The notes beneath the pieces are model-generated. The model had not been told where the DNA came from. It made no database searches and saw nothing but the letters and a program-made list of their open reading frames with translations. From NCBI GenBank assembly GCA_045590955.1, contig JAZNSB010000020.1, positions 25,138-89,137 on the forward strand: a stretch of 64,000 nt of DNA. The letters run 5' to 3'. Source of the DNA: JAZNSB01 sp045590955 (GTDB lineage: Bacteria; Pseudomonadota; Alphaproteobacteria; RF32; CAG-239). Positions 8,589 to 17,596 of the stretch are shown here, one piece after another. Numbering within the stretch: position 1 is the stretch's first letter; every line of letters begins with the position of its first letter. The translations under genes were made by a program, and so were the position numbers.

Positions 8589-9523
8589 AAAAAAATATAG
8601 GCAAAAACATACACCCGCAAATAAGACCTTTGTTTTTGGAGTGGTTAGAATATCTTTCCAAAAAAAAGAGATATTCAGAACATACCGTAAGTTCTTATGG
8701 CCTAGATTTAGAAATGTTTTTTGATTATTTTTCATCTATTGATAAAATATCAGATGTTACAGCTTTAGATATTGGCAATTTCAGGCTGTATGCCTCCCAC
8801 ATTAAAAAAAGAGGTCTTGAAAATGCTTCTTTGGCAAGACACATTTCTTCTATTAGGAATTTTTTTGAATTTATTAAAAAATTTCACAACATAGAAAATA
8901 AAGATATTGAAATTTTAAATCGTCCAAAACTTAGCAAACCTTTACCCAAAGCCTTGTCCGGAGATGATACCGAGAGTATTTTTCAAAAATATGATAAAGA
9001 TAAAAATTTAAGCTGGCAAGATTTAAGAGACAAAGCTGTATTTACGTTGTTATATGGTTGCGGATTGAGAATTTCTGAAGCGCTAAACTTAAACGTTGCA
9101 GATATTTCCAACAAAAATTTTATCAGAATTTTTGGAAAAGGCTCAAAAGAGCGCATTGTTCCCATTTTTGATGTAATTACAGATGCCATAGATGCATATT
9201 TAAATGCTTGCCCGTATAATCTTGACAGATCAGGGCCGCTTTTTGTTGGAGCCAGAGGACAAAGACTTCTTGCTCGCACCGTGCAAAGAAGCTTGGAAAA
9301 AATAAGAGAAGAGCTTGGTTTAGGCTATCATTGTACACCGCATGCACTCAGACACAGTTTTGCAACACATATGCTTGAAAACGGCACAAATTTACGCTCA
9401 GTTCAAGAACTTTTGGGGCACAAAAGCTTGTCAACGACTCAAAGATATACAAAAATAGAAAATAAAATGCTTACAAAACAATATGATGAGGCAAATCCAT
9501 TAGCGGATAATCCAGTGCATTAG
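8570..9523 (+). CDS. xerC: Tyrosine recombinase XerC
   Basis: About 317 residues. It resolves chromosome dimers at dif together with XerD. The N-terminal SAM-like DNA-binding domain (about residues 15-110) is followed by a catalytic domain with the full set of active residues: Arg167 (GCGLRISEAL), Lys193 (GKGSKERIVP), His258 and Arg261 (HALRHSFATH), His284 (LLGHKSLSTT) and the nucleophile Tyr293. The tail YDEANPLA resembles the YxxAHPRA of XerC more than XerD. The longest frame starts with TTG at 8570 inside the glycosyltransferase gene; a GTG at 8585 is also possible and neither has a strong ribosome site. A hairpin terminator follows at once. It is a chromosomal Xer type, not the integrase of the tRNA-associated region. 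Confidence 0.92.
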   Translation: MDIVKVKKNIGKNIHPQIRPLFLEWLEYLSKKKRYSEHTVSSYGLDLEMFFDYFSSIDKISDVTALDIGNFRLYASHIKKRGLENASLARHISSIRNFFEFIKKFHNIENKDIEILNRPKLSKPLPKALSGDDTESIFQKYDKDKNLSWQDLRDKAVFTLLYGCGLRISEALNLNVADISNKNFIRIFGKGSKERIVPIFDVITDAIDAYLNACPYNLDRSGPLFVGARGQRLLARTVQRSLEKIREELGLGYHCTPHALRHSFATHMLENGTNLRSVQELLGHKSLSTTQRYTKIENKMLTKQYDEANPLADNPVH

Positions 9524-9529
9524 ACACAA

Positions 9530-9556
9530 AAAACGCCCTCAAGAGGGCGTTTTTTT
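9530..9556. terminator. Bidirectional terminator between xerC and rpmG
   Basis: Inverted repeat GCCCTC/GAGGGC with a two-base loop, A-run on the left and T-run on the right, so it can end both xerC (plus) and rpmG (minus). Confidence 0.9.
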
Positions 9557-9572
9557 AAAACAGATAAAAATC

Positions 9573-9740
9573 TTACTTTAATTTCTTTTCAACAAATTCT
9601 TCATGTTTTTTAGATTTTTTATCAAATTTTCTCATTGTCATCTTTTCAGGATGAGTTCTCGGATTCTTTTCAGCAACAAAGAAAGTTCCTGTTCCTGCAG
9701 TTGATTCCATTTTTACTTTAATTTTTACTGCTTTTGCCAT
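9573..9740 (-). CDS. rpmG: 50S ribosomal protein L33
   Basis: 55-residue basic protein starting MAKAVKIKVKMESTAGTG and ending HEEFVEKKLK. The stretch FFVAEKNPRTHPEKM, followed by RKFD, is the L33 signature (YxTxKNxRxxxxKLxxKKYxP in the family). It has no CxxC pairs, so it is the zinc-independent form. AAGGA lies 8 bases before the ATG. It stands alone between two convergent or divergent genes. Confidence 0.95.
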   Translation of the reverse strand: MAKAVKIKVKMESTAGTGTFFVAEKNPRTHPEKMTMRKFDKKSKKHEEFVEKKLK

Positions 9741-9880
9741 AATTTTATCCTTTTCAATAAACGTTTAGCGGTAATATACCTAATTTTTGTTCTCTGTCAA
9801 CAATTTTATTGCAATTTCCAATAAGTTGTGCTAGCAAACATATAATAATTTATTACTTAACCAATAAAAAACGTATAATT

Positions 9881-10147
9881 ATGGGCTCAGAACTTTCCAG
9901 ACAAGCAAAGTATGCTTATCGGTATCGCATCTTGTCTGATATAATCAACGGTCCGCAGTTTCTGTTATTTTTGATTTTAGCAGAAGTTGCTGAAAGGTTG
10001 TTTCCGCAGACACTACAAGACGGAGCACCGATAACAACAGAGTACATGTGTATTTTGGTGGTTGTGGTGTTTTGCGGTCGATTGCTTTATTTATTTGGCA
10101 AAAAGGCAGTAAAACGCATGGTGTATGGTAAAGCCAACGACTTGTAA
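9881..10147 (+). CDS. Small membrane protein, unknown function
   Basis: 88 residues from the ATG at 9881 (MGSELSRQAKYAYRYR). Two hydrophobic segments are visible, about residues 25-42 (PQFLLFLILAEVAERLF) and 53-70 (EYMCILVVVVFCGRLLYLF), with a basic N-terminus and a basic tail (KKAVKRMVYG). No family is recognised and there is no clear ribosome site. It is followed by a hairpin that also covers the end of the convergent protease gene. Confidence 0.55.
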   Translation: MGSELSRQAKYAYRYRILSDIINGPQFLLFLILAEVAERLFPQTLQDGAPITTEYMCILVVVVFCGRLLYLFGKKAVKRMVYGKANDL

Positions 10148-10151
10148 ATTT

Positions 10152-10183
10152 AAACACGAGATATTTTAATGTATCTCGTGTTT
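10152..10183. terminator. Hairpin between convergent genes
   Basis: Twelve-base inverted repeat AAACACGAGATA/TATCTCGTGTTT with an 8-base loop, flanked by T-rich and A-rich ends. It overlaps the last codons of the minus-strand protease gene, so that gene ends inside its own terminator stem. Confidence 0.7.
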
Positions 10184-11185
10184 AATCATTTCAAAGGCTT
10201 TTTCTTTAATGTTGTCACCATTTATATTATATTCAATATCTGGAGCAACACCTTTTTTGTCAATGTTTGTTCCAAGCGGACCAAAAAACTTTCCGCAAGT
10301 AAGAGATAAGGCGCTTTCATCATCAAAAGTCCATAAATCTTGGACACTGTTCTTTCCAAAACTGTTTTGGCCTATAATTTTGGCTCTTGCTTGTTCTTTT
10401 AAGGTCAAAGCGAGCATTTCTGCCGCAGAAGATGTCTCTTTGTCAATAATCAGCACAATCGGTTTGCCATTTAGAATATCACCTTGTTTTGCATTATAAT
10501 ATGTTTCTTGTCGGTTTCTTGCAGAAAAGGTTGATGCAATAACTCCGCCGTCAACAAACAAATCTGCAATTTCCACGGCTTGTGCCAAAATGCCGCCACT
10601 ATTTTTTCTCAAGTCCAAAACAAGACCTGCTAAATTGTCTTCTTCGGATATTTTATTTTGCAAATTGTTTTTAGAATAGTTGTTAAAAGATGTCATTTTA
10701 ACATATAAAACCCCATTAACTTTTTTTGCATAAAAGCTTTCGGTTGTTTTTTTTGCGTTCATATCATACAGATTGGGATAATAGGTTGAATAATCATCAA
10801 AACCATCAAAAGCTTGTTTGAGCAAATTTTGGCTTATTTCAAAGTCATACGCTTTAATGCTTGCAGATATTTTTGTTAGGTGCTCGGCAATTTTATCTGT
10901 TGTTTTAATCCATTGAGTAATATCTGTCTTATCGTTTGGAAGTCTTACGGTTTTTAACAATTTTCCTCCATAATAAATACTTGCAGTATTTTTGCCCACC
11001 CCGAGTTTAACTTTGTTATCCATCAGTTCAAAGCCTTTTAAAGCTTTAGTAGCCAAATTTTCTATACTTTGCTCAACAATATAGTTTTTTTCAAACACAT
11101 CATATGCGGTTTGCAAAGTAGATAAATCTGCGGCTTTTAACACAGAAGGAAATGTTAACATTAAAATAAACATTAATTTTTTCAT
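10166..11185 (-). CDS. S41-family C-terminal processing peptidase
   Basis: 339 residues with a signal peptide (cleavage near residue 19, KAA). The catalytic fold of tail-specific proteases is clear: GLVLDLRKNSGGILAQAVEIADLFV, then VLIIDKETSSAAEMLAL with the nucleophile Ser, and GQNSFGKNSVQ with the general-base Lys. The PDZ domain normally placed before the core is not recognisable; the N-terminal 150 residues instead hold an unassigned region, so substrate capture may differ from CtpA or Prc. Its start overlaps the end of xth by 4 bases, so the two are cotranscribed. Confidence 0.85.
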   Translation of the reverse strand: MKKLMFILMLTFPSVLKAADLSTLQTAYDVFEKNYIVEQSIENLATKALKGFELMDNKVKLGVGKNTASIYYGGKLLKTVRLPNDKTDITQWIKTTDKIAEHLTKISASIKAYDFEISQNLLKQAFDGFDDYSTYYPNLYDMNAKKTTESFYAKKVNGVLYVKMTSFNNYSKNNLQNKISEEDNLAGLVLDLRKNSGGILAQAVEIADLFVDGGVIASTFSARNRQETYYNAKQGDILNGKPIVLIIDKETSSAAEMLALTLKEQARAKIIGQNSFGKNSVQDLWTFDDESALSLTCGKFFGPLGTNIDKKGVAPDIEYNINGDNIKEKAFEMIKHEIH

Positions 11186-11976
11186 TGTCTTAGTCCTACA
11201 ACAAGCGGTGTATGATCGGAAGGTTTTTGAGCTCTTCGAGGGTTTTTATCTACTTCACAATATACCAATTTATCGCACAAGGCCGGACTCAAATATATGT
11301 AGTCGATTCTCATGCCATGATTTATTTGCCAAGCATTTGCCATATAGTCCCAAAATGTATATCCTTGTTCGGTTGGATAAAGTGTTCTGAATGCATCATA
11401 AAAGCCAAGATATTCAATAGCTTTCAAACGTTGTTTAACCGGTTCTTTGAACAATGCGTTGTCCACAAACTTTTCCCAATTATATACGTCATCATTTGTC
11501 AAAATGGTATTAAAATCTCCGGCCAAAATAATGTTTTTGTAAACCGGTAACAAATTTTTCAGTCTTTCATATAATTTTTGCATCCAAAAGAGCTTGTATT
11601 CAAATTTAGAATTGTCGTTTGGATTATTATAAGGAGGATTACCGTTTGGCACATATACAGATATTACCAGATATTTTTCTCCGTCCTTTTCAATTTCTAC
11701 TTCAATATATCTTGCATCTTCGTCCGGCAAGTCTGTTATTTTGTCTGTTACAAATTTTATTGGAAACTTAGAAATTATTGCTACGCCGTTATAACTTTTT
11801 TGTCCGTTTGCCACAGCATTATAGCCTAAAGTTTTTAATTCAAAAAACGGAAAATTTTCATTTTGTGTTTTGATTTCTTGCATACAAACAATATCCGGAT
11901 CGGCTTTTTTTAGCCATTCGGCAAAATTTTCCATGCGGGCATTTATAGAATTTACATTAAACGTTGCTATTTTCAT
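11182..11976 (-). CDS. xth: Exodeoxyribonuclease III / AP endonuclease
   Basis: 264 residues, the usual length. Endonuclease/exonuclease/phosphatase fold: MKIATFNVNSINAR at the start, the metal-binding CMQEIKTQ, GDFNTI, and the last HGMRIDYIYLS and KPSDHTPLVV with the catalytic Asp-His. It cuts DNA at abasic sites and removes 3'-blocking groups in base-excision repair. It is the first gene of a two-gene unit with the S41 protease. Confidence 0.94.
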   Translation of the reverse strand: MKIATFNVNSINARMENFAEWLKKADPDIVCMQEIKTQNENFPFFELKTLGYNAVANGQKSYNGVAIISKFPIKFVTDKITDLPDEDARYIEVEIEKDGEKYLVISVYVPNGNPPYNNPNDNSKFEYKLFWMQKLYERLKNLLPVYKNIILAGDFNTILTNDDVYNWEKFVDNALFKEPVKQRLKAIEYLGFYDAFRTLYPTEQGYTFWDYMANAWQINHGMRIDYIYLSPALCDKLVYCEVDKNPRRAQKPSDHTPLVVGLRQ

Positions 11977-12095
11977 TTATATTTCTGTGTTTACCTATTT
12001 TTTTTAAAAATATATAAATTTGTTAAGCTAATGTAAAGTTTTTTAGTATAATTATAAGATACATAAAGTTCATTTTAATAATAGAGGGCAAAGAA

Positions 12096-13100
12096 ATGTT
12101 TGAAAATTTTGACAATAATAACAGATTGGATGACTTTGATAAAGAAGGGGCATCTTTTCTGGATGAAGAAATGGAGGCCAGAAAACAGGATATGAACCGT
12201 TCAAAGAATATTCTGATTGGCACTGTTTCCGGCTTGGTTATTGCGTCTGTTGTTGCATGGTTTGTGCTTTCGCCAAAATATGCGGGTCAGGAAGATGTGG
12301 AAATTCCTGTGGTTAAAAGACCTGTTGCGGAAGCAAAAACAGAACCGTTGGAGCCTGGTGGTTTAGAAGTGTTAAATCAAGACAAATCCATATATGATGT
12401 TATTGAAAATAGCGTTTCGGAAGAAATAAAGGTGGAGCAGGTTGCTCCTGTGGCAGAAGAATTGGTGTTGCCGCAAATGGTTGCAGAAGATGTTCAGGAA
12501 GTAAAACCTGAACCGGCAACGGATGTTGCTCCTTTGGAAGTAAAAGTAGAGGCTCAAACTATGTCTGCACAAGAATTGGCAGAAATTGTTGATTTGCCAA
12601 AAGCAGAGGAGCCTGTAAAAGCAGAGGTTGTGGCAGAACCTACAAAAGTTGAAGAACCGGCAAAAGCAGAGGTTGTGGTAGAACCTACAAAAGTTGAAGA
12701 GCCGGCAAAAGCAGAGGTTGTGGCAGAACCTACAAAAGTTGAAGAAGTTAAAGCTCAGGAAGTAAAGGAAGAAGTAAAAGATGCTCCCAAAGACCCAAAT
12801 GCAACAGTTTTTTCAGCCTCTACCAAGCCTGTAGAAACTCAAGGAGTTGCAAAGGGAAAATGGCAGGTTCAGATAATTTCTTCACCCAACAAAAATCTGG
12901 TTGAGCAAAATAAAAAGACTCTGGTTAAAAAATATCCGTTATTAAAAGATTATGTAATGGAGGTTCAAGAAGCAGATCTTGGTGCTAAAGGCATTTATTA
13001 CAGGTTAAAAGCTGGCGCATTTAATACCAGATCTGAAGCCACCCTTCTGTGTAACGATCTGAAAGCATTGGGTGCAGGTTGTTTGGTTAAGCAAAAATAA
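12096..13100 (+). CDS. SPOR-domain inner-membrane protein with Glu/Pro/Lys repeats
   Basis: 334 residues, bitopic: a short acidic cytosolic start, one membrane helix (about 37-56, ILIGTVSGLVIASVVAWFVL), a long periplasmic linker rich in Glu, Val, Pro and Lys, and a C-terminal SPOR domain (about 254-334, KGKWQVQIISSPNKN to GAGCLVKQK). SPOR domains bind glycan strands stripped of stem peptides and place proteins at the septum. The linker has three tandem 15-residue repeats (unit EEPAKAEVVAEPTKV) with nearly identical DNA at about 12607-12747, a spot likely to change in copy number. AGAGGG precedes the ATG. It overlaps the M50 protease gene by one base (TAATG). Confidence 0.88.
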   Translation: MFENFDNNNRLDDFDKEGASFLDEEMEARKQDMNRSKNILIGTVSGLVIASVVAWFVLSPKYAGQEDVEIPVVKRPVAEAKTEPLEPGGLEVLNQDKSIYDVIENSVSEEIKVEQVAPVAEELVLPQMVAEDVQEVKPEPATDVAPLEVKVEAQTMSAQELAEIVDLPKAEEPVKAEVVAEPTKVEEPAKAEVVVEPTKVEEPAKAEVVAEPTKVEEVKAQEVKEEVKDAPKDPNATVFSASTKPVETQGVAKGKWQVQIISSPNKNLVEQNKKTLVKKYPLLKDYVMEVQEADLGAKGIYYRLKAGAFNTRSEATLLCNDLKALGAGCLVKQK

Positions 13101-13756
13101 TGATATTTTCAATCATTGTTAAATTTACAGCCGTAATAATGGCAATTGTTATCCATGAGGTTGCTCATGGATACATTGCTTTTAGGCTTGGCGACAATAC
13201 GGCAAAATTTTATGGCAGATTAAGCTTAAACCCCGTTAAGCACATAGATGTTTTTGGTTCACTTTTGTTACCCGGTATTCTCATTTTATCTGGCACAGGC
13301 ATTGTCTTTGGATGGGCAAAGCCTGTTCCTGTTAATTTTTCAAATTTTACAAAACCAAGAAGAGACATTTTTTTAGTTTCCATAGCCGGGGTTGTTGCAA
13401 ATTTAATTTGTGCAGTTGCTTCAGCATTGATAATCAGGTTGATTTCAATAATGCCAAACAGTTTAATTTTATATGGTTTTTCTGTGTTTTTAATCAATTT
13501 TATGATGTTCAATCTAGTTCTGGCTGCATTTAATTTGCTTCCGATTCCTCCGTTAGACGGTTCAAAAATTTTGGCAAGTTTAATGCATAACGGAGCACTT
13601 GATGATTATGCAAATAACAACAATTTGGGAATGATAATTTTATTTGGATTAATTTTTGTTCTTCCGTATGCAGGTAATTTAATAGGAGTTAATCTGAACT
13701 TTTTAGGCATGTATGTTTCAATTTTTACCAATACATTGATGAAAGTATTGATTTAA
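13100..13756 (+). CDS. M50-family membrane metalloprotease (site-2 protease homologue)
   Basis: 218 residues with about five or six membrane segments. The zinc motif HEVAH lies at residues 19-23 in the first helix, and the third ligand region NLLPIPPLDGSKIL near residue 150, both typical of the rhomboid-unlike S2P group of short M50 proteins. There is no PDZ domain, so it is the short type, not RseP. The start overlaps the stop of the SPOR gene (TAATG), which implies coupled translation. The substrate is unknown. Confidence 0.9.
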   Translation: MIFSIIVKFTAVIMAIVIHEVAHGYIAFRLGDNTAKFYGRLSLNPVKHIDVFGSLLLPGILILSGTGIVFGWAKPVPVNFSNFTKPRRDIFLVSIAGVVANLICAVASALIIRLISIMPNSLILYGFSVFLINFMMFNLVLAAFNLLPIPPLDGSKILASLMHNGALDDYANNNNLGMIILFGLIFVLPYAGNLIGVNLNFLGMYVSIFTNTLMKVLI

Positions 13757-13806
13757 AATAAAAAAACAATTATTATAATATATAACAAATTAAAAGGAGA
13801 AAAAGA

Positions 13807-13995
13807 ATGTTTAACGGATTTTGGGGTTGGTTTTTAATAGCACTTGTAGTTTTTTGCATTTTTTATGCAAATAAAATTCCTGCATGGGTTGAAATTGCAA
13901 AAAAATATGCCGTAACTGTAAAAGAGTTGGCAGAACAAAAAGCTAAAGTTGCACAAGAAAAATTAGAAAAAAATAAAAATAAAGACAAAAAATAA
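13807..13995 (+). CDS. TatA-like small membrane protein
   Basis: 62 residues with a strong ribosome site (AAAGGAGAAAAAGA). A short N-terminal membrane helix (FWGWFLIALVVFCIFY) is followed by NKIPAW, an amphipathic helix and a highly charged tail (EKLEKNKNKDKK). This is the layout of TatA, where the hinge is normally FGxxKIPEL; here the FG pair is replaced by YA and Pro-Glu by Pro-Ala. In many alphaproteobacteria tatA lies near SPOR and segregation genes, which fits. It may be a degenerate TatA or an unrelated single-pass peptide; tatB and tatC are not in the window. Confidence 0.5.
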   Translation: MFNGFWGWFLIALVVFCIFYANKIPAWVEIAKKYAVTVKELAEQKAKVAQEKLEKNKNKDKK

Positions 13996-14053
13996 ATCAA
14001 CACAAAGTCATTTTCTCTTGTTTTTAATGCCAGAATAGCAGAGGAGACAAAAA

Positions 14054-14392
14054 ATGAGTAGTATATCATCGGCAAAAAGTGTAACATCAACAAATGCGGT
14101 TGGTCACAGAGTAAACAGACCTACGGCAGAAGGTAACGGTGGCGCGTTTGTAGACATGATAGATACCGGCAACAACATCTTTGTAAAAGATGAACTTTCG
14201 GATCAGTCAAGTCGCAAGCAACAAGAATATCAAAAAGAAAACGAACAAGAAAATCATATTGTAAGTGACACATCGTATGTAAACAATGCGCTTGAAGCAT
14301 TAGTTGCCAGCGGAGTATTTGAAGAAGAAAATTCTTCTCATCACACGGAACAAAAAGTTAACGTGTATGGCAATAATCAGAAAATAAAATAA
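14054..14392 (+). CDS. Hypothetical soluble protein
   Basis: 112 residues, preceded by an excellent ribosome site (CAGAGGAGACAAAAA). Ser/Thr/Asn-rich start, a Gln/Glu-rich charged middle (KQQEYQKENEQENH), and a short helix (YVNNALEALVASGVFEE). No signal peptide, membrane segment or known domain is seen. The polar low-complexity character suggests a partly disordered protein. It is followed by a strong hairpin terminator. Confidence 0.6.
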   Translation: MSSISSAKSVTSTNAVGHRVNRPTAEGNGGAFVDMIDTGNNIFVKDELSDQSSRKQQEYQKENEQENHIVSDTSYVNNALEALVASGVFEEENSSHHTEQKVNVYGNNQKIK

Positions 14393-14421
14393 CTTATTGA
14401 CATTTTGGTGCATTTTGCTAC

Positions 14422-14456
14422 AAAAATGACATATTTTTTATAGATATGTCATTTTT
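14422..14456 (+). terminator. Terminator after the 112-residue hypothetical gene
   Basis: Perfect 13-base stem AAAAATGACATAT/ATATGTCATTTTT with a 9-base loop and a T-run within the descending arm. Confidence 0.75.
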
Positions 14457-14462
14457 AACAAT

Positions 14463-15239
14463 ATGTTTATTATGAAAAAAAACAAAATTTTTAGTTTACC
14501 GAAGTACCGTGTTTTTTTGGCCAACGGACAAGTAATTGAACAAGATTCAATCAGTTTAGTTTTTGATTGCCTTTACAGCAAGCAAACTTACGGTTTTGAA
14601 GTTTGTAATTTTAATTTTTACAACAATGGAGACGTTGTTAAGTCAAATGTTTTAAGGTTTATCATCGGTAAAGTTATAAGCCGACAAGAAGCCATTGAAC
14701 TTTTGCAAAAAACACAAAACGTAAATGTTGTAAACTTTATTCCCGTTTATCAGGCAGAAGAGTTTTTCTACAACGAAGCACTAAGACTTTTAGTTACCAA
14801 AACCGATGGTGCGTATGAGATTAACTTATCTGACGGAGACAAATTTAACGGTGGATTTAAAATTTCAACAGAGCCAAAGTTTTCGTTTATAGCGGAAGAT
14901 GGCAAAAAAATTGCCGTAAACAATTTTACGAATCTTATCAAAGCACCAAAAAACAAGTACATAGGATTTAGAGTTGAATATATTGATTATTCAAAAATTC
15001 AACAATCAGGCAAACCTGTTGCAAAATATCAGGGGGCAAAAAGATTTTTCTGGGGAAAGCTTATAAACGCACAAACAAAAGAACAATATGCAAAAGCACA
15101 TCCGGAATACTCCGAACTTAAACCCATGCCGGACGCTCAAATCAGATATTATGCCATTAATGAAGAGCACAAGGTGATAGTTCCTTTGGAAGAAAACTGT
15201 TTTGTTCTTGCTTTTAAGGAATGGCCAATGTTTAAGTAA
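14463..15239 (+). CDS. Hypothetical protein
   Basis: 258 residues, or 255 if the second Met at 14472 is used; neither start has a clear ribosome site. No signal peptide or membrane segment. The composition is that of a folded cytosolic protein rich in Phe, Tyr and Lys, with a strand-rich pattern and several Gln-Glu turns. No known family is recognised. It ends just before a strong terminator, so it is a single-gene unit. Confidence 0.65.
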   Translation: MFIMKKNKIFSLPKYRVFLANGQVIEQDSISLVFDCLYSKQTYGFEVCNFNFYNNGDVVKSNVLRFIIGKVISRQEAIELLQKTQNVNVVNFIPVYQAEEFFYNEALRLLVTKTDGAYEINLSDGDKFNGGFKISTEPKFSFIAEDGKKIAVNNFTNLIKAPKNKYIGFRVEYIDYSKIQQSGKPVAKYQGAKRFFWGKLINAQTKEQYAKAHPEYSELKPMPDAQIRYYAINEEHKVIVPLEENCFVLAFKEWPMFK

Positions 15240-15262
15240 TATGTCTGATTAAACACTCTATT

Positions 15263-15293
15263 AAAACTCCCTTTAAACAAGGGAGTTTTTTTT
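15263..15293 (+). terminator. Terminator before priA
   Basis: Stem ACTCCCT/AGGGAGT with a short loop, an A-run before it and eight T after it. Confidence 0.9.
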
Positions 15294-15360
15294 GGGATAT
15301 TTTTTATTTGAACTTCTTTTTTTGATAAAAATGCATAATATGAAATGCAGGAGAAAAAAG

Positions 15361-17529
15361 TTGCAAATATATGGTGTTTTATTACCGCTTCCGTTTAATG
15401 AAGTGTTTGATTATAAAAGTGAAGAACCACTAAAAATAGGAGACCTGGTTAAAGTTTCTTTTGGAAAAGAAGAGCAGGTTGGGGTGGTTTGGCACATTGG
15501 TAAGACATGCAAACTGCCTGATGAAAAAATCAAACACATTACAGAACATATGGATTTTCCTCCTCTTAATGAAAAAATGATATCATTTATCAAGTTTGTT
15601 TCTGTTTACAACATGGCTTTTTTGGGTATGGTTTTAAAAATGGTCATAAGTGTTAAACAGGCTTTTGACAAAGAAAGTACTGCAAAAATGTATTTTTTGA
15701 CCGGCAAAACTTTATCTGAAGCAAAATTAAAAAATTCATATGCACGCACAAGGGTTATTGATTTGTTGCAAAATTCATCATTTACCAAGCAAGAAATAAT
15801 AAAAGGTGTAAGTGTAAGTCCTTCAGTAATAGAAACACTTGAAAAATCAGGTGTCATTGGTGTAAAAACCATAAAAAAAGAAATTGATGTTTCGTCACAA
15901 ATTTTAAACCCCACATCGGTTATGCTCAATTCGGAACAAAAAGATGCTGCATTAAAATTGTGTTCCAAAATAGGACAGGGTTTTAGTGTTACGCTTTTAG
16001 ACGGAGTAACAGGTTCCGGCAAAACAGAAACATATTTTGAAGCCATAGAAAAAACACTTACCAATGGCAAACAAGTGTTGGTGTTGGTTCCGGAAATTAC
16101 TCTTACGGCCCAATGGTTAGACAGGTTTAAGAAGCGTTTTGGTATGCATCCTTTTGTTTGGCATTCCGGCTTAAGTCAGCGCAAAAGAACGGATAGTTGG
16201 ATAGGTATTTGCAAAAACAAAGCAAGAGTAATAGTAGGGGCACGTTCCGCTTTATTTTTGCCATATCAAAATCTTGGCTTAATTGTCATAGATGAATCTC
16301 ATGATCATTCATTTAAGCAGGAAGATGTTGTTAATTATCAGGGCAGAGATATGGCTGTTGTCAGAGCCAAATATGAAGACATACCGGTTATACTTTCCAC
16401 CGCAACACCATCATTGGAAACATTAAACAATGTTGATGGCGGAAAATATGACAGAGTTGTTTTAAGTAAAAGATATTCTAAGGCGGTTTTGCCTCAAATA
16501 AAAATTATAGACTTAAAAAAAGACAAGCCTCAAAAATATGAAGGCAATCCTTCTTGGTTGTCTCCCACATTAATTAAAGCTCTGACAGAAAATTTAGAAA
16601 AAGGGGAGCAGTCTGCTCTGTTTTTAAACCGCAGAGGCTATGCTCCCATGCTCATATGCAGAGAATGTGGCACAAAGATAGAATGTCCAAATTGCTCTTC
16701 TTGGCTAACCGAACACAAGAAAGGCCATGTTTTAATGTGTCACCATTGCGGATATAGTGTTTCAACACCGCAAACATGTCCTTCGTGCGGAGCAGATTCT
16801 TTATATGCTTGCGGTCCGGGAGTTGAACGCATTGCACAAGAAATAAAGCACAGATTCCCTAAAGCAAAAACAGCTGTTTTATCCAGCGATATTACTACCA
16901 ATTTATCAGAAATTTCTGAGGTAATTTCGCAAATGCAAGAAGGGAGTATTGATATATTAATTGGCACCCAAATACTGGCCAAAGGTCACAATTTTCCGGG
17001 TTTAACATTAGTTGGCATTATAGATGCGGACTTGGGATTAAATTCTTCTGATTTAAGAGCCGGAGAAAAAACTTTTCAGCTTTTAAGTCAGGTTTCCGGT
17101 AGAGCAGGCAGATCTGATAAAAAGGGTATGGTATATGTGCAAACTCTATATCCCCAAAACCCCATATTAAAAGCATTGGTTGATAATAACAGGGAACAGT
17201 TTTTGCAAATGGAAAGACACAGTAGAAAAATTTTGCACTATCCTCCGTTTGCAAATCTGGCTTCAATAATTATTTCTTCTGCCAATGCGGATTATGCGGC
17301 GTCTGTTGCTCATAATTTGGTAATGTGCGCACCAAAAGAAAATTGTGAAATTTTGGGACCTGCGCAGGCTCCAATATTTTTACTGAGGGGCAAATACCGA
17401 TACAGGCTTTTGGTTAAAACTCCAAAGCACGTTAAAATTCAACAATTGCTAAAAGAGTGGTTGCAAAAGATTAAGTCAAATAATAAAGTAAATATAGAAA
17501 TAGACATAGACCCGTATTCTTTTATGTAA
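15361..17529 (+). CDS. priA: Primosomal helicase PriA
   Basis: 722 residues from a TTG at 15361. That start is chosen because AGGAG lies 7 bases upstream and because the protein then begins like PriA (QIYGVLLPLPFNEVFDY); ATG codons at 15331 and 15340 are in frame but lack a site. PriA restarts stalled replication forks. Visible parts: N-terminal 3'-DNA-binding domain, Walker A GVTGSGKTETYFEAI, the DEAH-box variant DESH, the eight-cysteine zinc region (CRECGTKIECPNC to CPSCG), and helicase motifs V and VI (GTQILAKGHNFPGL, QVSGRAGR). It lies ahead of the F1 ATP synthase genes, a neighbourhood conserved in alphaproteobacteria. Confidence 0.95.
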   Translation: MQIYGVLLPLPFNEVFDYKSEEPLKIGDLVKVSFGKEEQVGVVWHIGKTCKLPDEKIKHITEHMDFPPLNEKMISFIKFVSVYNMAFLGMVLKMVISVKQAFDKESTAKMYFLTGKTLSEAKLKNSYARTRVIDLLQNSSFTKQEIIKGVSVSPSVIETLEKSGVIGVKTIKKEIDVSSQILNPTSVMLNSEQKDAALKLCSKIGQGFSVTLLDGVTGSGKTETYFEAIEKTLTNGKQVLVLVPEITLTAQWLDRFKKRFGMHPFVWHSGLSQRKRTDSWIGICKNKARVIVGARSALFLPYQNLGLIVIDESHDHSFKQEDVVNYQGRDMAVVRAKYEDIPVILSTATPSLETLNNVDGGKYDRVVLSKRYSKAVLPQIKIIDLKKDKPQKYEGNPSWLSPTLIKALTENLEKGEQSALFLNRRGYAPMLICRECGTKIECPNCSSWLTEHKKGHVLMCHHCGYSVSTPQTCPSCGADSLYACGPGVERIAQEIKHRFPKAKTAVLSSDITTNLSEISEVISQMQEGSIDILIGTQILAKGHNFPGLTLVGIIDADLGLNSSDLRAGEKTFQLLSQVSGRAGRSDKKGMVYVQTLYPQNPILKALVDNNREQFLQMERHSRKILHYPPFANLASIIISSANADYAASVAHNLVMCAPKENCEILGPAQAPIFLLRGKYRYRLLVKTPKHVKIQQLLKEWLQKIKSNNKVNIEIDIDPYSFM

Positions 17530-17596
17530 TGTTAATAAAAAAGAAATAAATTATATGTAAAATGCAAATGAAAAATTAAAAAAATGGTGAGTTGAT

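Noticed and set aside
8570..9523. The tyrosine recombinase as integrase of the tRNA-Lys region
   Set aside because: It is a standard XerC by residues and context, lies 31 kb away and is not next to any att-like repeat.
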